In this document: positions 1-8,670 of the stretch, piece after piece | How positions within the stretch are numbered: the stretch's first letter is position 1 | How the letters are laid out: every line of letters begins with the position of its first letter | Origin: Nitrosomonas supralitoralis | GTDB lineage: Bacteria > Pseudomonadota > Gammaproteobacteria > Burkholderiales > Nitrosomonadaceae | Assembly: GCF_003011925.2 (NCBI RefSeq) | Contig: NZ_PXXU01000039.1 | Span: 1-34,147 of the forward strand | Direction: 5' to 3' | DNA: 34,147 nt | Position numbers and translations under genes: made by a program | The notes under the pieces: generated by a model | What the model saw: only the letters and a program-made list of their open reading frames with translations | Databases searched by the model: none | What the model was told of the DNA's origin: nothing

Positions 1-24
1 GATAAGTAGATAGAGAAGATTATA

Positions 25-66
25 ATATATAGCGTCAATCGGCCTAAGTCGAGTGACGCTATATAT
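25..66 (+). terminator. Rho-independent terminator of a gene left of the window
   Basis: A perfect 13-bp inverted repeat (25-37 with 54-66, ATATATAGCGTCA and its complement) is followed by a run of seven T at 78-84. After one mismatch the stem continues inward for five more pairs (39-43 with 48-52, one of them G-U) to a CTAA loop. The T run points to transcription from the left on the plus strand. The inner core CGGCCTAAGTCGAG is nearly the same as the centre of the palindrome at 3155-3190. Confidence 0.65.
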
Positions 67-808
67 AGAGTCTGGATTTTTTTAGTTGTTGATTACCTCA
101 TATTCTCAGGTCGGAAAACAAAATCATGTATGACGACAAAGAATGTGAACATTCATTCAGTTGACTCCGATCAGGTTAATTAGGACAAATTAATAAGTAG
201 TAACACCAGAAATTGTGCCCCTCTTTTCCAGAATTGTCGTTATGTATTTCATATCATGAGATTAGGATTCAGGGGTTATCCATCAAACATTAACCATTAT
301 AAACACGATACAATCCGTCGCAACCGCGCCACCAAATTCATAAGTGCTTTCACAACAACTCAACGATATTATGTGAAAAAATATATTTGGAAACATTAAA
401 TGGTGTAGTCTGACATGACTGCACCATGCACTAGGCTCTCTTTTCTGGATTTTCATTGTTGGCCCAACGTCGTTCAGAATAATAGATTTCTATCCCAATA
501 TTCTTACTAAACTATTTACAGTAATAAGAACAAGAGGGAGAATTCATTTTCTGGTTAAGAAAACGTAAAGCATCTATGTTGTGAGTGTGAATTGGTACAC
601 TATAGCGATTTATACTTGTAATCCAGAAAATTGTTCTCATATATTTAGAATGTTTTCGCAAGTTTCTCAACGCAAATCCAGAATGCACACCTGGAAATAA
701 AAATACCGGCCAAGAACATTTCGCAATCCAATCAATAATAGTAACAACTAAGTTACTGAATTAATTGAATATTTTTTATAAATAGCATCTCCAGAAGTAT
801 TCTTTCAT

Positions 809-850
809 GTACATATGTACTAAAAAATAAGTACAAATGGCCTATTGTAC
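809..850. repeat. Cluster of GTAC dyads upstream of the propeller gene
   Basis: A 12-bp perfect palindrome, GTACATATGTAC (809-820), is followed by an inverted repeat GTACAA/TTGTAC (831-836 and 845-850). Four GTAC half-sites therefore lie within 42 bp, about 145 bp upstream of the next start codon. This could be an operator for a dimeric regulator. No regulator can be named, and AT-rich DNA makes short dyads common. Confidence 0.3.
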
Positions 851-992
851 AAAAAGATATTTCAACTATTCTTAATCTATAGTTTGTGAATTCAAGTGCA
901 CAGATATTCAGGATTTTTCAATAAATTCACAGGAAAAGTTTCATTTGATGGAGTCAACAATCAATGAGCAACTAAAATTTTAAGGGTTAAAT

Positions 993-3134
993 ATGTTAAT
1001 CAAATTAAACAAATTTCAAATCAATGGGATTCGACGAATCGCTGTGATTTTTGCGTTTTTTATGTCAATTGGCATTACTGGCATGAGTACGCATGCTCAT
1101 ACGCCTCATGACATGGTGTATGCATTTGCCGCATCACCCGATTATGCCAATGACAAAACGATGTTTTTAGTAACAGACGGTTCATACACTGGCTGGCGTT
1201 ACAATGAAATTTTGCGGTCAACCGACAGAGGTCTTAACTGGACCGACATTCCAAACGGGATGAATCATCCTTACGAATATAGCGTTCTTCGCGTTTCACC
1301 AAAGTTTGCTACCGACCAGACTGTATTTGCGGGTCTTAAAGGTAAAGGCGGTATTTATCGTTCAACAAACCGTGGTGATTTGTGGGAACCCTATAATACA
1401 GGTCTTGCTGCTTGGAACAAGATTGTAAGAAAGATGGAAGTTGCTGAATCCAGTAATGGCTATGTGCTTTTCTTTGCTGATGCTAACGGTGCCTTGTTCC
1501 GCCGCTCCAGCGCAGATGCAAATTGGGTTCAAGTGCTCGATAAAACCAATAAGGTGGCTTTTATTGCAGTATCGCCCGACTATGCCACCGATAACACTTT
1601 GGTGATTGCAAGCGACACTGGATACTTACAAAAATCCAGCAACGGGGGTAATAGCTGGACCAATCTAGGAAATCCAACCGGATCAATCATCTACGATATG
1701 GCCATTGCGCCTGGTAACGCTACGGAAATATTCCTGGCGACCCCAAGCTTTGGGATTTTTTACAGCGATGATGGAGGAAGCACATTTATCAACAAAGGGG
1801 CTAATCTACCCAACGAAGCGATCAATAATATAGCAGTTTCGCCCAACTACGCGATCGATCGTACGGTTTTTTGTACCAGCCTTACTAAATCGGTATTTAA
1901 GTCCACAGACAGTGGTGATAATTGGGCGCTGTTTAATTCTGGAGCCAGAATCACAAAACAGACATCACTACTCAATGAATTAACTGATTTACAAGTATCC
2001 CAAACATACGCAACCGACAAAACAATTTTTTTACCGGTGTTTGATGGACTATTTTTCTCTCAAAATGGCGGCACTACGTGGAAGCAAAGACAAACACGCA
2101 GAGGTATATTGACTGGGCTTGCGCTATCCTCGAGTTTCAGTAGTGATCAAAAGATGATTGCTACAACATATGTCGGGAGAGGTATAGCCATTTCTACTGA
2201 TGGGGGCACAACCTGGTCTGCCAGTGGTTGGCCTAATCCAAGAGAACGAAAGTTGAACTTTTTTGATTCGGATATTGTACAGAATCCCGACAGCACTCAA
2301 ACAGTCGTTTCGGCAAGAAATGCATTCGTGGGAAACTCGACCGATTTCGGGGCCAGTTGGACTGTTAAATTTGTTCCAAGATTTCCTGATATTAGACCAG
2401 ATCTCGTCACTTTTACTACTCTAGCAGCATCGCCGAACTTTGCTAACGATCAGGAAATTTATCTCGGCTCGAGATTTCATGGTGTACTGCAAACAAAAGA
2501 CGCTGGCAAGACCTGGCAGTTACAACGTGGCGTTCCACTGAATCGACCGATTACAAATGTAGCCGTGTCGCCTAATTATGCCAACGACCGCACTGCATTT
2601 GCCGCTACCCGCGGTGGGCAAGTATGGCGCACTCAGGATGGTGGAAATACTTTCTTACGTGTAGGCACTAGTTCGATCGTATCGGTTGGGTGGGTTGGGC
2701 AAAGATATACGTGGGTTGCAATATCTCCGCAGTTTGCTACCGATAATCTTGTTCTGGTTGGCACAAATAATGGCATTTATCGCTCGACCGATGGTGGCAC
2801 CACTTGGACAAAAGAGACTCACGCATCCGTTGGATCAAATGCAGTGGTTCAACAAGTGGAATTTTCGCCAAATTTCGAAACCGATCGAAAAGTCTTTGTC
2901 AATGTCCGCGGCAAAGGATTGTTTCGCGCCAATCTGAACGGAGCTGGCGTAGTAACTGCTTCGCTGAACACAACGTTATCGCTGCTTGTAAATGAAAATA
3001 TTCAATTTACTGAGTTTCAGATATCACCTACCTATGCAGCAGATTCTACGATTGTAGGGGCGACAAGAGAAAGTATCTATAAATCAACGGATGGTGGTTT
3101 AACCTGGGCAGTAGCAGGATTTCCAGATAATTAA
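993..3134 (+). CDS. Exported protein with 12 Asp-box (BNR/sortilin-like) repeats
   Basis: A 713-residue protein with an N-terminal signal sequence (basic residues, then a hydrophobic stretch at about 17-32, probable cleavage near THAHT at 33-37). The mature part consists of about 12 repeats of one unit. Each unit starts with a phrase like SPNYANDRTVFA and ends with an Asp-box such as YRSTDGGTTW. Asp-boxes sit on the outer turns of beta-propeller blades in sialidases, sortilin/Vps10 proteins and xyloglucanases. Twelve blades suggest one large or two stacked propellers. No sialidase active-site arginine cluster or glycosidase acid pair is evident, so an enzymatic role is not supported; a binding or surface role is inferred. 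AAGGG lies 7 nt before the ATG. The gene is monocistronic, with a long leader before it and a palindromic terminator after it. Confidence 0.75.
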   Translation: MLIKLNKFQINGIRRIAVIFAFFMSIGITGMSTHAHTPHDMVYAFAASPDYANDKTMFLVTDGSYTGWRYNEILRSTDRGLNWTDIPNGMNHPYEYSVLRVSPKFATDQTVFAGLKGKGGIYRSTNRGDLWEPYNTGLAAWNKIVRKMEVAESSNGYVLFFADANGALFRRSSADANWVQVLDKTNKVAFIAVSPDYATDNTLVIASDTGYLQKSSNGGNSWTNLGNPTGSIIYDMAIAPGNATEIFLATPSFGIFYSDDGGSTFINKGANLPNEAINNIAVSPNYAIDRTVFCTSLTKSVFKSTDSGDNWALFNSGARITKQTSLLNELTDLQVSQTYATDKTIFLPVFDGLFFSQNGGTTWKQRQTRRGILTGLALSSSFSSDQKMIATTYVGRGIAISTDGGTTWSASGWPNPRERKLNFFDSDIVQNPDSTQTVVSARNAFVGNSTDFGASWTVKFVPRFPDIRPDLVTFTTLAASPNFANDQEIYLGSRFHGVLQTKDAGKTWQLQRGVPLNRPITNVAVSPNYANDRTAFAATRGGQVWRTQDGGNTFLRVGTSSIVSVGWVGQRYTWVAISPQFATDNLVLVGTNNGIYRSTDGGTTWTKETHASVGSNAVVQQVEFSPNFETDRKVFVNVRGKGLFRANLNGAGVVTASLNTTLSLLVNENIQFTEFQISPTYAADSTIVGATRESIYKSTDGGLTWAVAGFPDN

Positions 3135-3154
3135 GTAGTTGAAGCTTATAGAAA

Positions 3155-3190
3155 AATAATTCTACTCGGCCTAGGCCGAGTAGAATTATT
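3155..3190. terminator. Perfect 36-bp palindrome, bidirectional terminator
   Basis: An 18+18 bp perfect palindrome with no spacer, centred between 3172 and 3173. The core is CGGCCTAGGCCGAG and the outer arms are AATAATT/AATTATT, which give a U-rich 3' end in both directions. It lies between two convergent genes, so it probably ends transcription from both. The core differs at only two of 14 bases from that of the hairpin at 25-66. Confidence 0.75.
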
Positions 3191-3238
3191 AGTAACTGAG
3201 TTTTTGCTTAAACGGCACCTGCACAACGATCTATCTGT

Positions 3239-5449
3239 CTAAACCGTAGTCAATTTTGCATACTCAAGCAATAGCCATTTCATTCCAACGCGATCAAAAT
3301 TCACCTGCACCCTCGCATCGCTGCCGCAACCTTCACAGTTAATAATGACACCGGAACCGAATTTGGCATGCATCACGATCTGTCCGATTCTCCATCCGTT
3401 GCTGGAAGATCTCGATGAGATACTTGACGAAGATCTCAATGCCTTTGTAGCGGTATGCTCAGTCGAATTTGAGTAGTAAGAAGGAGTACTCATACTCCTC
3501 GGCGATGGCTGCAGCCATTTTAGGCAACTTTGCGGAATTTCGTCGAGGAAGCGTGACGCAATGTTATATCGAGTTTGACCATGCAGCATACGGCTTTGCG
3601 TAAAACTAAGATATAACCGGCGACGTGCACGTGTCATGGCCACATACATCAAGCGCCTTTCTTCTGCAACACCGTTGCTTTCATTCAGACTGTTTTCATG
3701 CGGGAAAAGCCCCTCTTCCAATCCGCTCAGAAACACGGTGTGAAATTCCAAGCCTTTGGCGGCATGAACTGTCATCAATTGCAACGCATCCTGGCCACTA
3801 CCGGCTTGATGCTCGCCAGCTTCCAACGATGCATGTGCCAAAAATTCGGCCAGTGCGTCATTCTCGGCTTCATGCACGAAACTGATTGCAGCATTAATTA
3901 ATTCATTCAAATTTTCGAGCCTTTCAGCACTTTCGCGTTCTTTGGCATAATGCGCCAATAACTCGCTGTGAGTCAGCATGTACTCCACCATCTGAGGCAA
4001 CGGCAATGTGCTCCAATTTTGACGCATCGTCACGATCAAAAATACAAACTTGGCAATCCCTTTTAAAGGTCTTTGCGTTTCTTGCAGCATCGCCGTTTCA
4101 CCGCCACATTTTTGCAAGGCTGCCGCCCACAAGCTGCTGCCTTGAGCCTTGGCGGCATTCTGTAATTGCTCCAGACTACGGCTGCCTATACCACGCGCCG
4201 GAAAGTTAATGACTCGCAACAAAGCGCTATCATCATCGGGGTTTGCAATTAAGCGTAAATAAGCCAACGCATGCTTGATTTCCTGACGATCGAAGAACCG
4301 CATGCCACCATAGACGCGATAAGGTATTGCAGCATTAAACAAGCTATGTTCCAGCACTCTTGACTGCGCATTGGAGCGGTACAGTAAAGCCATTTTTGAT
4401 AAGTCGATGCCCTCCGCATGCAAGGTTTTGACTTCCTCGACAATAAATGCAGCCTCATCAAAATCATTTGACGCGTTGAATACGCGCAATGGCTCGCCCC
4501 TTCCTTCTGCAGTCCAGAGATTTTTTCCCAGTCGTTCACTATTATTCTCAATCAATGCATTAGCCGCATCCAAAATATTGCCATGTGAACGGTAATTCTG
4601 CTCCAATTTGATAATCTTAGTGATACCAAAATCACGTTCAAAATCTTTCATGTTGCCGACATACGCACCGCGGAACGCATAAATGCTTTGATCGTCGTCA
4701 CCAACCACAAAAACCGCTGCAGCATTTTTTGCCCCCGTACCTGCCAGCAGTTTGAGCCACTTGTATTGCAAAGGGTTAGTATCCTGAAATTCATCCACCA
4801 GAATATGATTAAAACGTTCTCGGTAATGCTGACATAAGATTTCATTGCGGCTCAGCAGTTCATAACAGCGTAACAGCAATTCAGCAAAATCCACTGCACC
4901 TTCTTTATGACATTGCTGCTCATACGCTTGATAAAACTCTAGCATGTGGCGCGAAAAAACATCATCAATCGTAACGTAGGCAGCGCGTAATCCAGATTCC
5001 TTAGCATTATTGATAAACCATTGCACTTGACGTGGTGGAAATTTCTTATCATCAGCTGATAAGTCTTTCAGAATACGTTTGATTAAAGCCAATTGATCGG
5101 CAGAATCAAGGATCTGGAATGCTTGCGGCAAGCCCGCATCTTGATAGTGTGTCCGAAGCATGCGATGACACAAACCATGAAATGTGCCAATCCACATTCC
5201 GCGCGGATTAATTGGCAACATGGAAGTAATCCGCGTCAGCATTTCCTTCGCTGCTTTATTGGTAAATGTTACAGCCAGAATGCCGTGCGGATTTACTTGC
5301 CCGGATTGGATCAGATATACGATACGCGTTGTCAACACACGTGTTTTGCCGCTGCCAGCACCAGCCAGCACCAAAACAGATTGATGTGGCAGCGTAATCG
5401 CCTCCCGTTGCTGCGGATTCAGATTGGATAATAGTGAGGAGGTGGTCAT
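3239..5449 (-). CDS. uvrD: DNA helicase II, UvrD
   Basis: A 736-residue SF1A helicase that unwinds DNA 3'-5' in nucleotide excision and mismatch repair. Visible motifs in order: Q-motif NPQQREAI (11-18), Walker A AGAGSGKT (29-36), Walker B DEFQD (219-223), GDDDQSIYAFRG (about 250-261), QNYRS, TVHAAKGLEFHTVF and the VAMTRARRRLY motif VI. The C-terminal end (WRIGQIVMHAKFGSGVI followed by VQVNFD) is the Tudor-like RNA-polymerase-binding tail typical of UvrD/PcrA. Length fits the family. No clear Shine-Dalgarno sequence precedes the ATG, but the next residues match the usual N-terminus. Convergent with the propeller gene; prk lies 147 bp upstream on the same strand. Confidence 0.95.
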   Translation of the reverse strand: MTTSSLLSNLNPQQREAITLPHQSVLVLAGAGSGKTRVLTTRIVYLIQSGQVNPHGILAVTFTNKAAKEMLTRITSMLPINPRGMWIGTFHGLCHRMLRTHYQDAGLPQAFQILDSADQLALIKRILKDLSADDKKFPPRQVQWFINNAKESGLRAAYVTIDDVFSRHMLEFYQAYEQQCHKEGAVDFAELLLRCYELLSRNEILCQHYRERFNHILVDEFQDTNPLQYKWLKLLAGTGAKNAAAVFVVGDDDQSIYAFRGAYVGNMKDFERDFGITKIIKLEQNYRSHGNILDAANALIENNSERLGKNLWTAEGRGEPLRVFNASNDFDEAAFIVEEVKTLHAEGIDLSKMALLYRSNAQSRVLEHSLFNAAIPYRVYGGMRFFDRQEIKHALAYLRLIANPDDDSALLRVINFPARGIGSRSLEQLQNAAKAQGSSLWAAALQKCGGETAMLQETQRPLKGIAKFVFLIVTMRQNWSTLPLPQMVEYMLTHSELLAHYAKERESAERLENLNELINAAISFVHEAENDALAEFLAHASLEAGEHQAGSGQDALQLMTVHAAKGLEFHTVFLSGLEEGLFPHENSLNESNGVAEERRLMYVAMTRARRRLYLSFTQSRMLHGQTRYNIASRFLDEIPQSCLKWLQPSPRSMSTPSYYSNSTEHTATKALRSSSSISSRSSSNGWRIGQIVMHAKFGSGVIINCEGCGSDARVQVNFDRVGMKWLLLEYAKLTTV

Positions 5450-5596
5450 GAACCGGAAAAGTCTAGAACAGCTTGGACATGCTTGAGGCCTATTGCGTGA
5501 AATGGATTTCCGATACCTTGATTAATCCAGAACTCGATAAAAAATTATTCACTTATTATCGCGATTCATGAATTAATCGAAGTAAATCAAAAACTA

Positions 5597-6466
5597 TTAA
5601 GTTCTACTTTTAGCTACAATATCCAGAATCAGCGGTGCCAATATAAGTTCAATCGCCATTCCCATTTTTCCGCCCGGAACGACAATCGTATTCGGACGAG
5701 ACATAAATGAATCATGAATCATGTTCAACAAGGACGGAAAATCCGCCATTTCTGGCTTTCTAAAACGGATCACCACGTAACTTTCATCTAATGTTGGGAT
5801 CTCACGTGCAATAAATGGATTGGATGTATCAACCGTAGGCACACGCTGAAAGTTGATATGCGTCCGCGAAAACTGTGGTGTGATGTAATGAACATAATCA
5901 TGCATACGACGCAGAATGGTGTGAGTTACCGCTTCAGTTGAATAACCGCGTGCACTGGTATCGCGGAATATTTTCTGAATCCATTCCAGATTCACAATTG
6001 GAACCACGCCAACCAACAAATCTACGTACTTGGCGACATCAGCCGAATCACTTTTTGCACCACCATGCAAACCTTCATAAAACAATAAATCAGAGCCAGT
6101 TGGAATCGGTGTCCAAGGAGTAAATGTACCAGCTTTTTGCTGCCAAGGACTGGCTTCTTCATCATTGTGCAAATATAGGCGGGTCTGGCCGCTGCCGTTA
6201 TTGCCATATTCCTTAAATAAGGCTTCCAATTTTTCAAATTCATTGGCTTCTGGGCCAAAATGACTGATCGGGCGCCCATTGCTTTTTTCTGAGTCTGCCA
6301 CAGCCTGTTTCATCGCATCACGATCATAGCGATGAAAGCTATCGCCTTCTACAATAACCGCTTTTAATTTTTCGCGACGGAAAATATGTTCAAAACTGTT
6401 TTTTACCGTTGAGGTGCCTGCACCTGAAGATCCGGTAACGGCGATAACCGGGTGTTTTTGCGACAT
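5597..6466 (-). CDS. prk: Phosphoribulokinase, class I proteobacterial type
   Basis: A 289-residue enzyme of the Calvin-Benson cycle that phosphorylates ribulose 5-phosphate with ATP to make ribulose 1,5-bisphosphate for Rubisco. The P-loop GSSGAGTST is at 12-20. D42, K165, R168 and D169 fall at exactly the positions described for the Rhodobacter sphaeroides enzyme, and FYEGLHGG (129-136) carries the Walker-B-like acid. Length is that of the class I (octameric, NADH-responsive) family. AGGAG lies 9 nt before the ATG. It is not beside Rubisco genes or a cbbR regulator here, so its expression is uncoupled from a cbb operon. It is the best evidence in the window for an autotroph. Confidence 0.95.
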   Translation of the reverse strand: MSQKHPVIAVTGSSGAGTSTVKNSFEHIFRREKLKAVIVEGDSFHRYDRDAMKQAVADSEKSNGRPISHFGPEANEFEKLEALFKEYGNNGSGQTRLYLHNDEEASPWQQKAGTFTPWTPIPTGSDLLFYEGLHGGAKSDSADVAKYVDLLVGVVPIVNLEWIQKIFRDTSARGYSTEAVTHTILRRMHDYVHYITPQFSRTHINFQRVPTVDTSNPFIAREIPTLDESYVVIRFRKPEMADFPSLLNMIHDSFMSRPNTIVVPGGKMGMAIELILAPLILDIVAKSRT

Positions 6467-6858
6467 TTGATTTTTCTCCTAAAAAAGTGTTCTTGGCGCC
6501 AAATAAGGTACAGGGCCATTATGTTGTTTTATATATGATACTTCTTTCTCATTAGATTCAACAGCAAGGATTCATCATCCCGCGCTGTCAGTACCGTGCA
6601 ATACGGCCGCGAAAGACTCTGATGATCTACTAGAATTTTTATCATGCCAAATTAACTGTATGTATTGATTAGCAGGTATATTGTATACCAAGAGTGCATT
6701 ATAATCGTCGTCTGCAGTTTTTCAGTCAGAAGAATTTGCATAATTATCATTTTTATTTACCAGATTGATTAAAGAATCAATGCATATCTAAATATAAATA
6801 GGTCATTGAATACAATCTTTTCATGGACTATGTCACAATTAGTTGCGACATAGTCTAA
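6467..6858. other. Intergenic region upstream of prk, with a possible 38-codon ORF
   Basis: About 390 bp between prk (minus) and the lipoprotein remnant (plus). A 38-codon ATG frame lies on the minus strand at 6529-6645. It ends 62 bp before prk and is locally richer in GC than its surroundings, but it has no good ribosome binding site and no recognised family. A hairpin at 6826-6855 is listed separately. No tRNA or riboswitch class was recognised. Confidence 0.35.
6826..6855. repeat. Inverted repeat, hairpin without T-run
   Basis: Nine perfect pairs (GACTATGTC at 6826-6834 with 6847-6855), one mismatch, then three further pairs (CAA/TTG) around a TTAG loop. There is no T tract on either side, so a simple terminator is unlikely. 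It sits right before the hydrophobic start of the lipoprotein pseudogene, where its promoter or leader would have been. Confidence 0.4.
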
Positions 6859-7323
6859 GCAATTCAACAATTACTAACTCTCTTGATAATTTTGATTCTG
6901 ACTGCATGCATCCATTTGTCGGCTAGCCCCAGCGTAATGACGCTGCCAGGTTTCGGCAAAAATTTTGCCCAAATTTGTCAGGATGATTATGAATGTCGAC
7001 GTTATGCATACGAACAAGTTGTGGGTTTGATGCCACGTCAAACCACGGTATCGAGTGGCATCGAAAGTGCCGCAATCGGTGCTGGGCTTGGTGCAGCCTC
7101 TGGCGTTGCAATTTCCGGCGGTGGAGGTGCTGCGCAATAGGAGCAGACACTGGCCTTTTAGCTGGCAGACTGGTAGGAACGGGCACTGCAGTACTTCCGC
7201 ATATGTCAACAAACAGCGATATGAAATCAGTTAAATTGTTATATTCAATGCATGTATGCTAAAGATCACCGCGTACCAATCTCTTGCAGAATCACCGACG
7301 GCACGTCTACTACTAACTACTAG
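6859..7323 (+). pseudogene. Decayed glycine-zipper (YMGG-like) lipoprotein gene
   Basis: The frames can be pieced together into a known type of outer-membrane-associated lipoprotein: hydrophobic segment with lipobox LTAC, then SPSVMTLPGFGKNF, then DDYECRRYAYEQV, a glycine-zipper stretch ending GGGGAA, and a C-terminus reading YIQCMYAKDHRVPI. These pieces lie in different frames. The zipper leaves its frame near 7130-7140 (a one-base loss; the next frame reads IGADTGLLAG). A second shift comes near 7195-7202 (YVNKQRYE) and a third near 7225-7240, which returns to the first frame until TAG at 7321-7323. No ATG or GTG precedes the signal segment in frame; only a TTG at 6883 exists. At least three frameshifts and a missing start make it non-functional. 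Intact relatives are about 150 residues. Confidence 0.8.
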
Positions 7324-7661
7324 AGCCTCCCACTTTTGTCACTCCATCACCAGCCAGGAATCCACCGTCATACTTCCACACTAATCATTATCGGTCTACA
7401 ATTGCATTCAAACAATCGATATATCAAAAGACGTAACGCTCATTCTGAATAGTATTTATATTATTCTTGCAGTGAACAATTCACTTCTACTTTGCTTTAG
7501 CTTATCAAACGATTAATAACTTCGCACCAATTTGAGCTAGAATATGAAGTCGAACAGAATCTTTGAATCGGCTTTAATCAACGATTTTGCGCAAGGAGAC
7601 AGAAATTTAAGTTTAACAACCGCATTATAAACGCATTAAGATAAGAACATAGGAGTCAACT
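7324..7661. other. Intergenic region, nothing recognised
   Basis: About 340 bp between the lipoprotein pseudogene and a small membrane-protein gene. A second Shine-Dalgarno-like AAGGAGA near 7594 is followed by a short frame reading KFNNRIINALR without a start codon, possibly the stump of another lost gene. No RNA gene, repeat or terminator was seen. Confidence 0.3.
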
Positions 7662-8186
7662 GTGCACCCGATTGTACCCATTATCATGACACTTGGCATC
7701 ATTCTGTTTTTCGCAGGAATAATTGCTCAAGTCTGGCTTGGCTTTCGACGAATTAACCGAATAAAACTTCGCGGAAAAGAATATCAACGTTGGCGCATAG
7801 TCTTTACTGCAGTAGGCTCAGGTATTGCATTGATCATGTTGTCAGCAATGTTGCCCAAATACATAACGTACGAACCCGCACAAGACCAAAAATCAATGCA
7901 ACCTGCAATTTCCGGAAGTCTGAAGTACGAATTGGAGTCCATTTTATTCAGCTTGAATCTTAATGACGAAGCCATAATGAACGCCTTATCTCGTTTCCAG
8001 AGGGAATATCAGGAGGCATCGCTACGAAATGACAAAAATACGATGGATCTGCTGATTCTGGAAATCGCCTATAGAATCAGAACTGAACTGCAGAAACGTG
8101 ATCATCCAGCGCAGCAAATCGAACACGAAGTTGAAAATATCATGAATATTCTGAAACAACCTGCCAAAAAAGAAAATAACAAGTAG
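7662..8186 (+). CDS. Small inner-membrane protein of unknown function
   Basis: A 174-residue protein with a GTG start, chosen because AGGAG lies 6 nt upstream. Two transmembrane helices are visible at about 3-26 and 46-67, joined by a short basic loop (FRRINRIKLRGKEYQRWR), so the loop is probably cytoplasmic. The remaining roughly 100 residues are charged and helical, with a Gln/Glu/Asn-rich tail. I do not recognise a family. It lies 65 bp upstream of the TIGR04073 gene on the same strand, so the two could be co-transcribed. Confidence 0.6.
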   Translation: MHPIVPIIMTLGIILFFAGIIAQVWLGFRRINRIKLRGKEYQRWRIVFTAVGSGIALIMLSAMLPKYITYEPAQDQKSMQPAISGSLKYELESILFSLNLNDEAIMNALSRFQREYQEASLRNDKNTMDLLILEIAYRIRTELQKRDHPAQQIEHEVENIMNILKQPAKKENNK

Positions 8187-8251
8187 AGAATTTTTCTTTA
8201 CTATTTAACAATAATTACATGTTAGAACCACTCACCTAAGGAGCTATTATT

Positions 8252-8614
8252 ATGAAAAAGACATTCCAAATGCTAATTATTACATCTGTAATTTTCTTGA
8301 TGACTACTAATTTTGCGTTAGCTCATCAATACCCTGATAAAGTAGTTGAGAAATTGGGAACGGGTCTTGCGAATGCAGTAACAGGTGTGGCTGAAATACC
8401 TAAAACCATTACTATTGTTGGCAATAAAGATGGTGTTATCCACGGCATGACAATCGGATTTATAACTGGTATCGCCAATGCAGTTGGACGCTCATTGAGT
8501 GGTGCGTTCGATATTGCAACATTCCTGATTCCTACGACACCTTTGGTTAAGCCAGCGTATATTTGGGATGATTTTAGCCGGGAAACGACTTTCGTTGAAG
8601 CAAAAATGCGCTAG
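8252..8614 (+). CDS. Exosortase system-associated protein, TIGR04073 family
   Basis: A 120-residue secreted protein with a clear signal peptide (1-24, cleavage after ALA). The mature part has the family pattern: KLGTGLANAVTGVAEIPK, then a Gly-rich hydrophobic stretch (GMTIGFITGIANAVGRSLSGAFDIATF) and a C-terminal proline/aromatic tail. The family is named for its occurrence in genomes with exosortase/PEP-CTERM protein sorting; its biochemical role is unknown. AAGGAG lies 8 nt before the ATG. No exosortase or PEP-CTERM substrate is in this window. Confidence 0.75.
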   Translation: MKKTFQMLIITSVIFLMTTNFALAHQYPDKVVEKLGTGLANAVTGVAEIPKTITIVGNKDGVIHGMTIGFITGIANAVGRSLSGAFDIATFLIPTTPLVKPAYIWDDFSRETTFVEAKMR

Positions 8615-8632
8615 TCAAACTTGCTCATCTGC

Positions 8633-8670
8633 CTATCATGGCCAATTAAAGTAGCAACAAGCCATGATAG
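8633..8670. terminator. Possible hairpin after the TIGR04073 gene
   Basis: A perfect 10-bp inverted repeat (CTATCATGGC at 8633-8642 with 8661-8670) lies 19 bp after the stop codon. The loop is 18 nt and there is no T-run, so it is at best a weak terminator or an mRNA 3'-end stabiliser. Confidence 0.4.

Larger units (their letters stand above)
1..992. other. Long non-coding leader region
   Basis: No convincing gene lies in these 990 bases. The region is strongly AT-rich. It begins with a terminator-like hairpin (25-66, listed separately) and holds a cluster of GTAC-containing dyads at 809-850. A 47-codon frame at 256-399 (+) has no ribosome binding site. An 82-codon open stretch on the minus strand (512-760) has no early start codon. 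I see no tRNA, no CRISPR and no insertion sequence. The length in front of one exported-protein gene suggests either decayed DNA or a long regulatory leader. Confidence 0.5.

Noticed and set aside
256..399. 47-residue ORF on the plus strand in the first intergenic region
   Set aside because: No ribosome binding site, no recognisable family, and short enough to be chance.
512..760. 82-codon open stretch on the minus strand
   Set aside because: No start codon near its beginning and no recognisable motif; open stretches of this size are not rare.
6883..7140. 85-residue ORF taken as an intact small protein
   Set aside because: It is only the N-terminal half of the glycine-zipper lipoprotein pseudogene; the rest continues in other frames.
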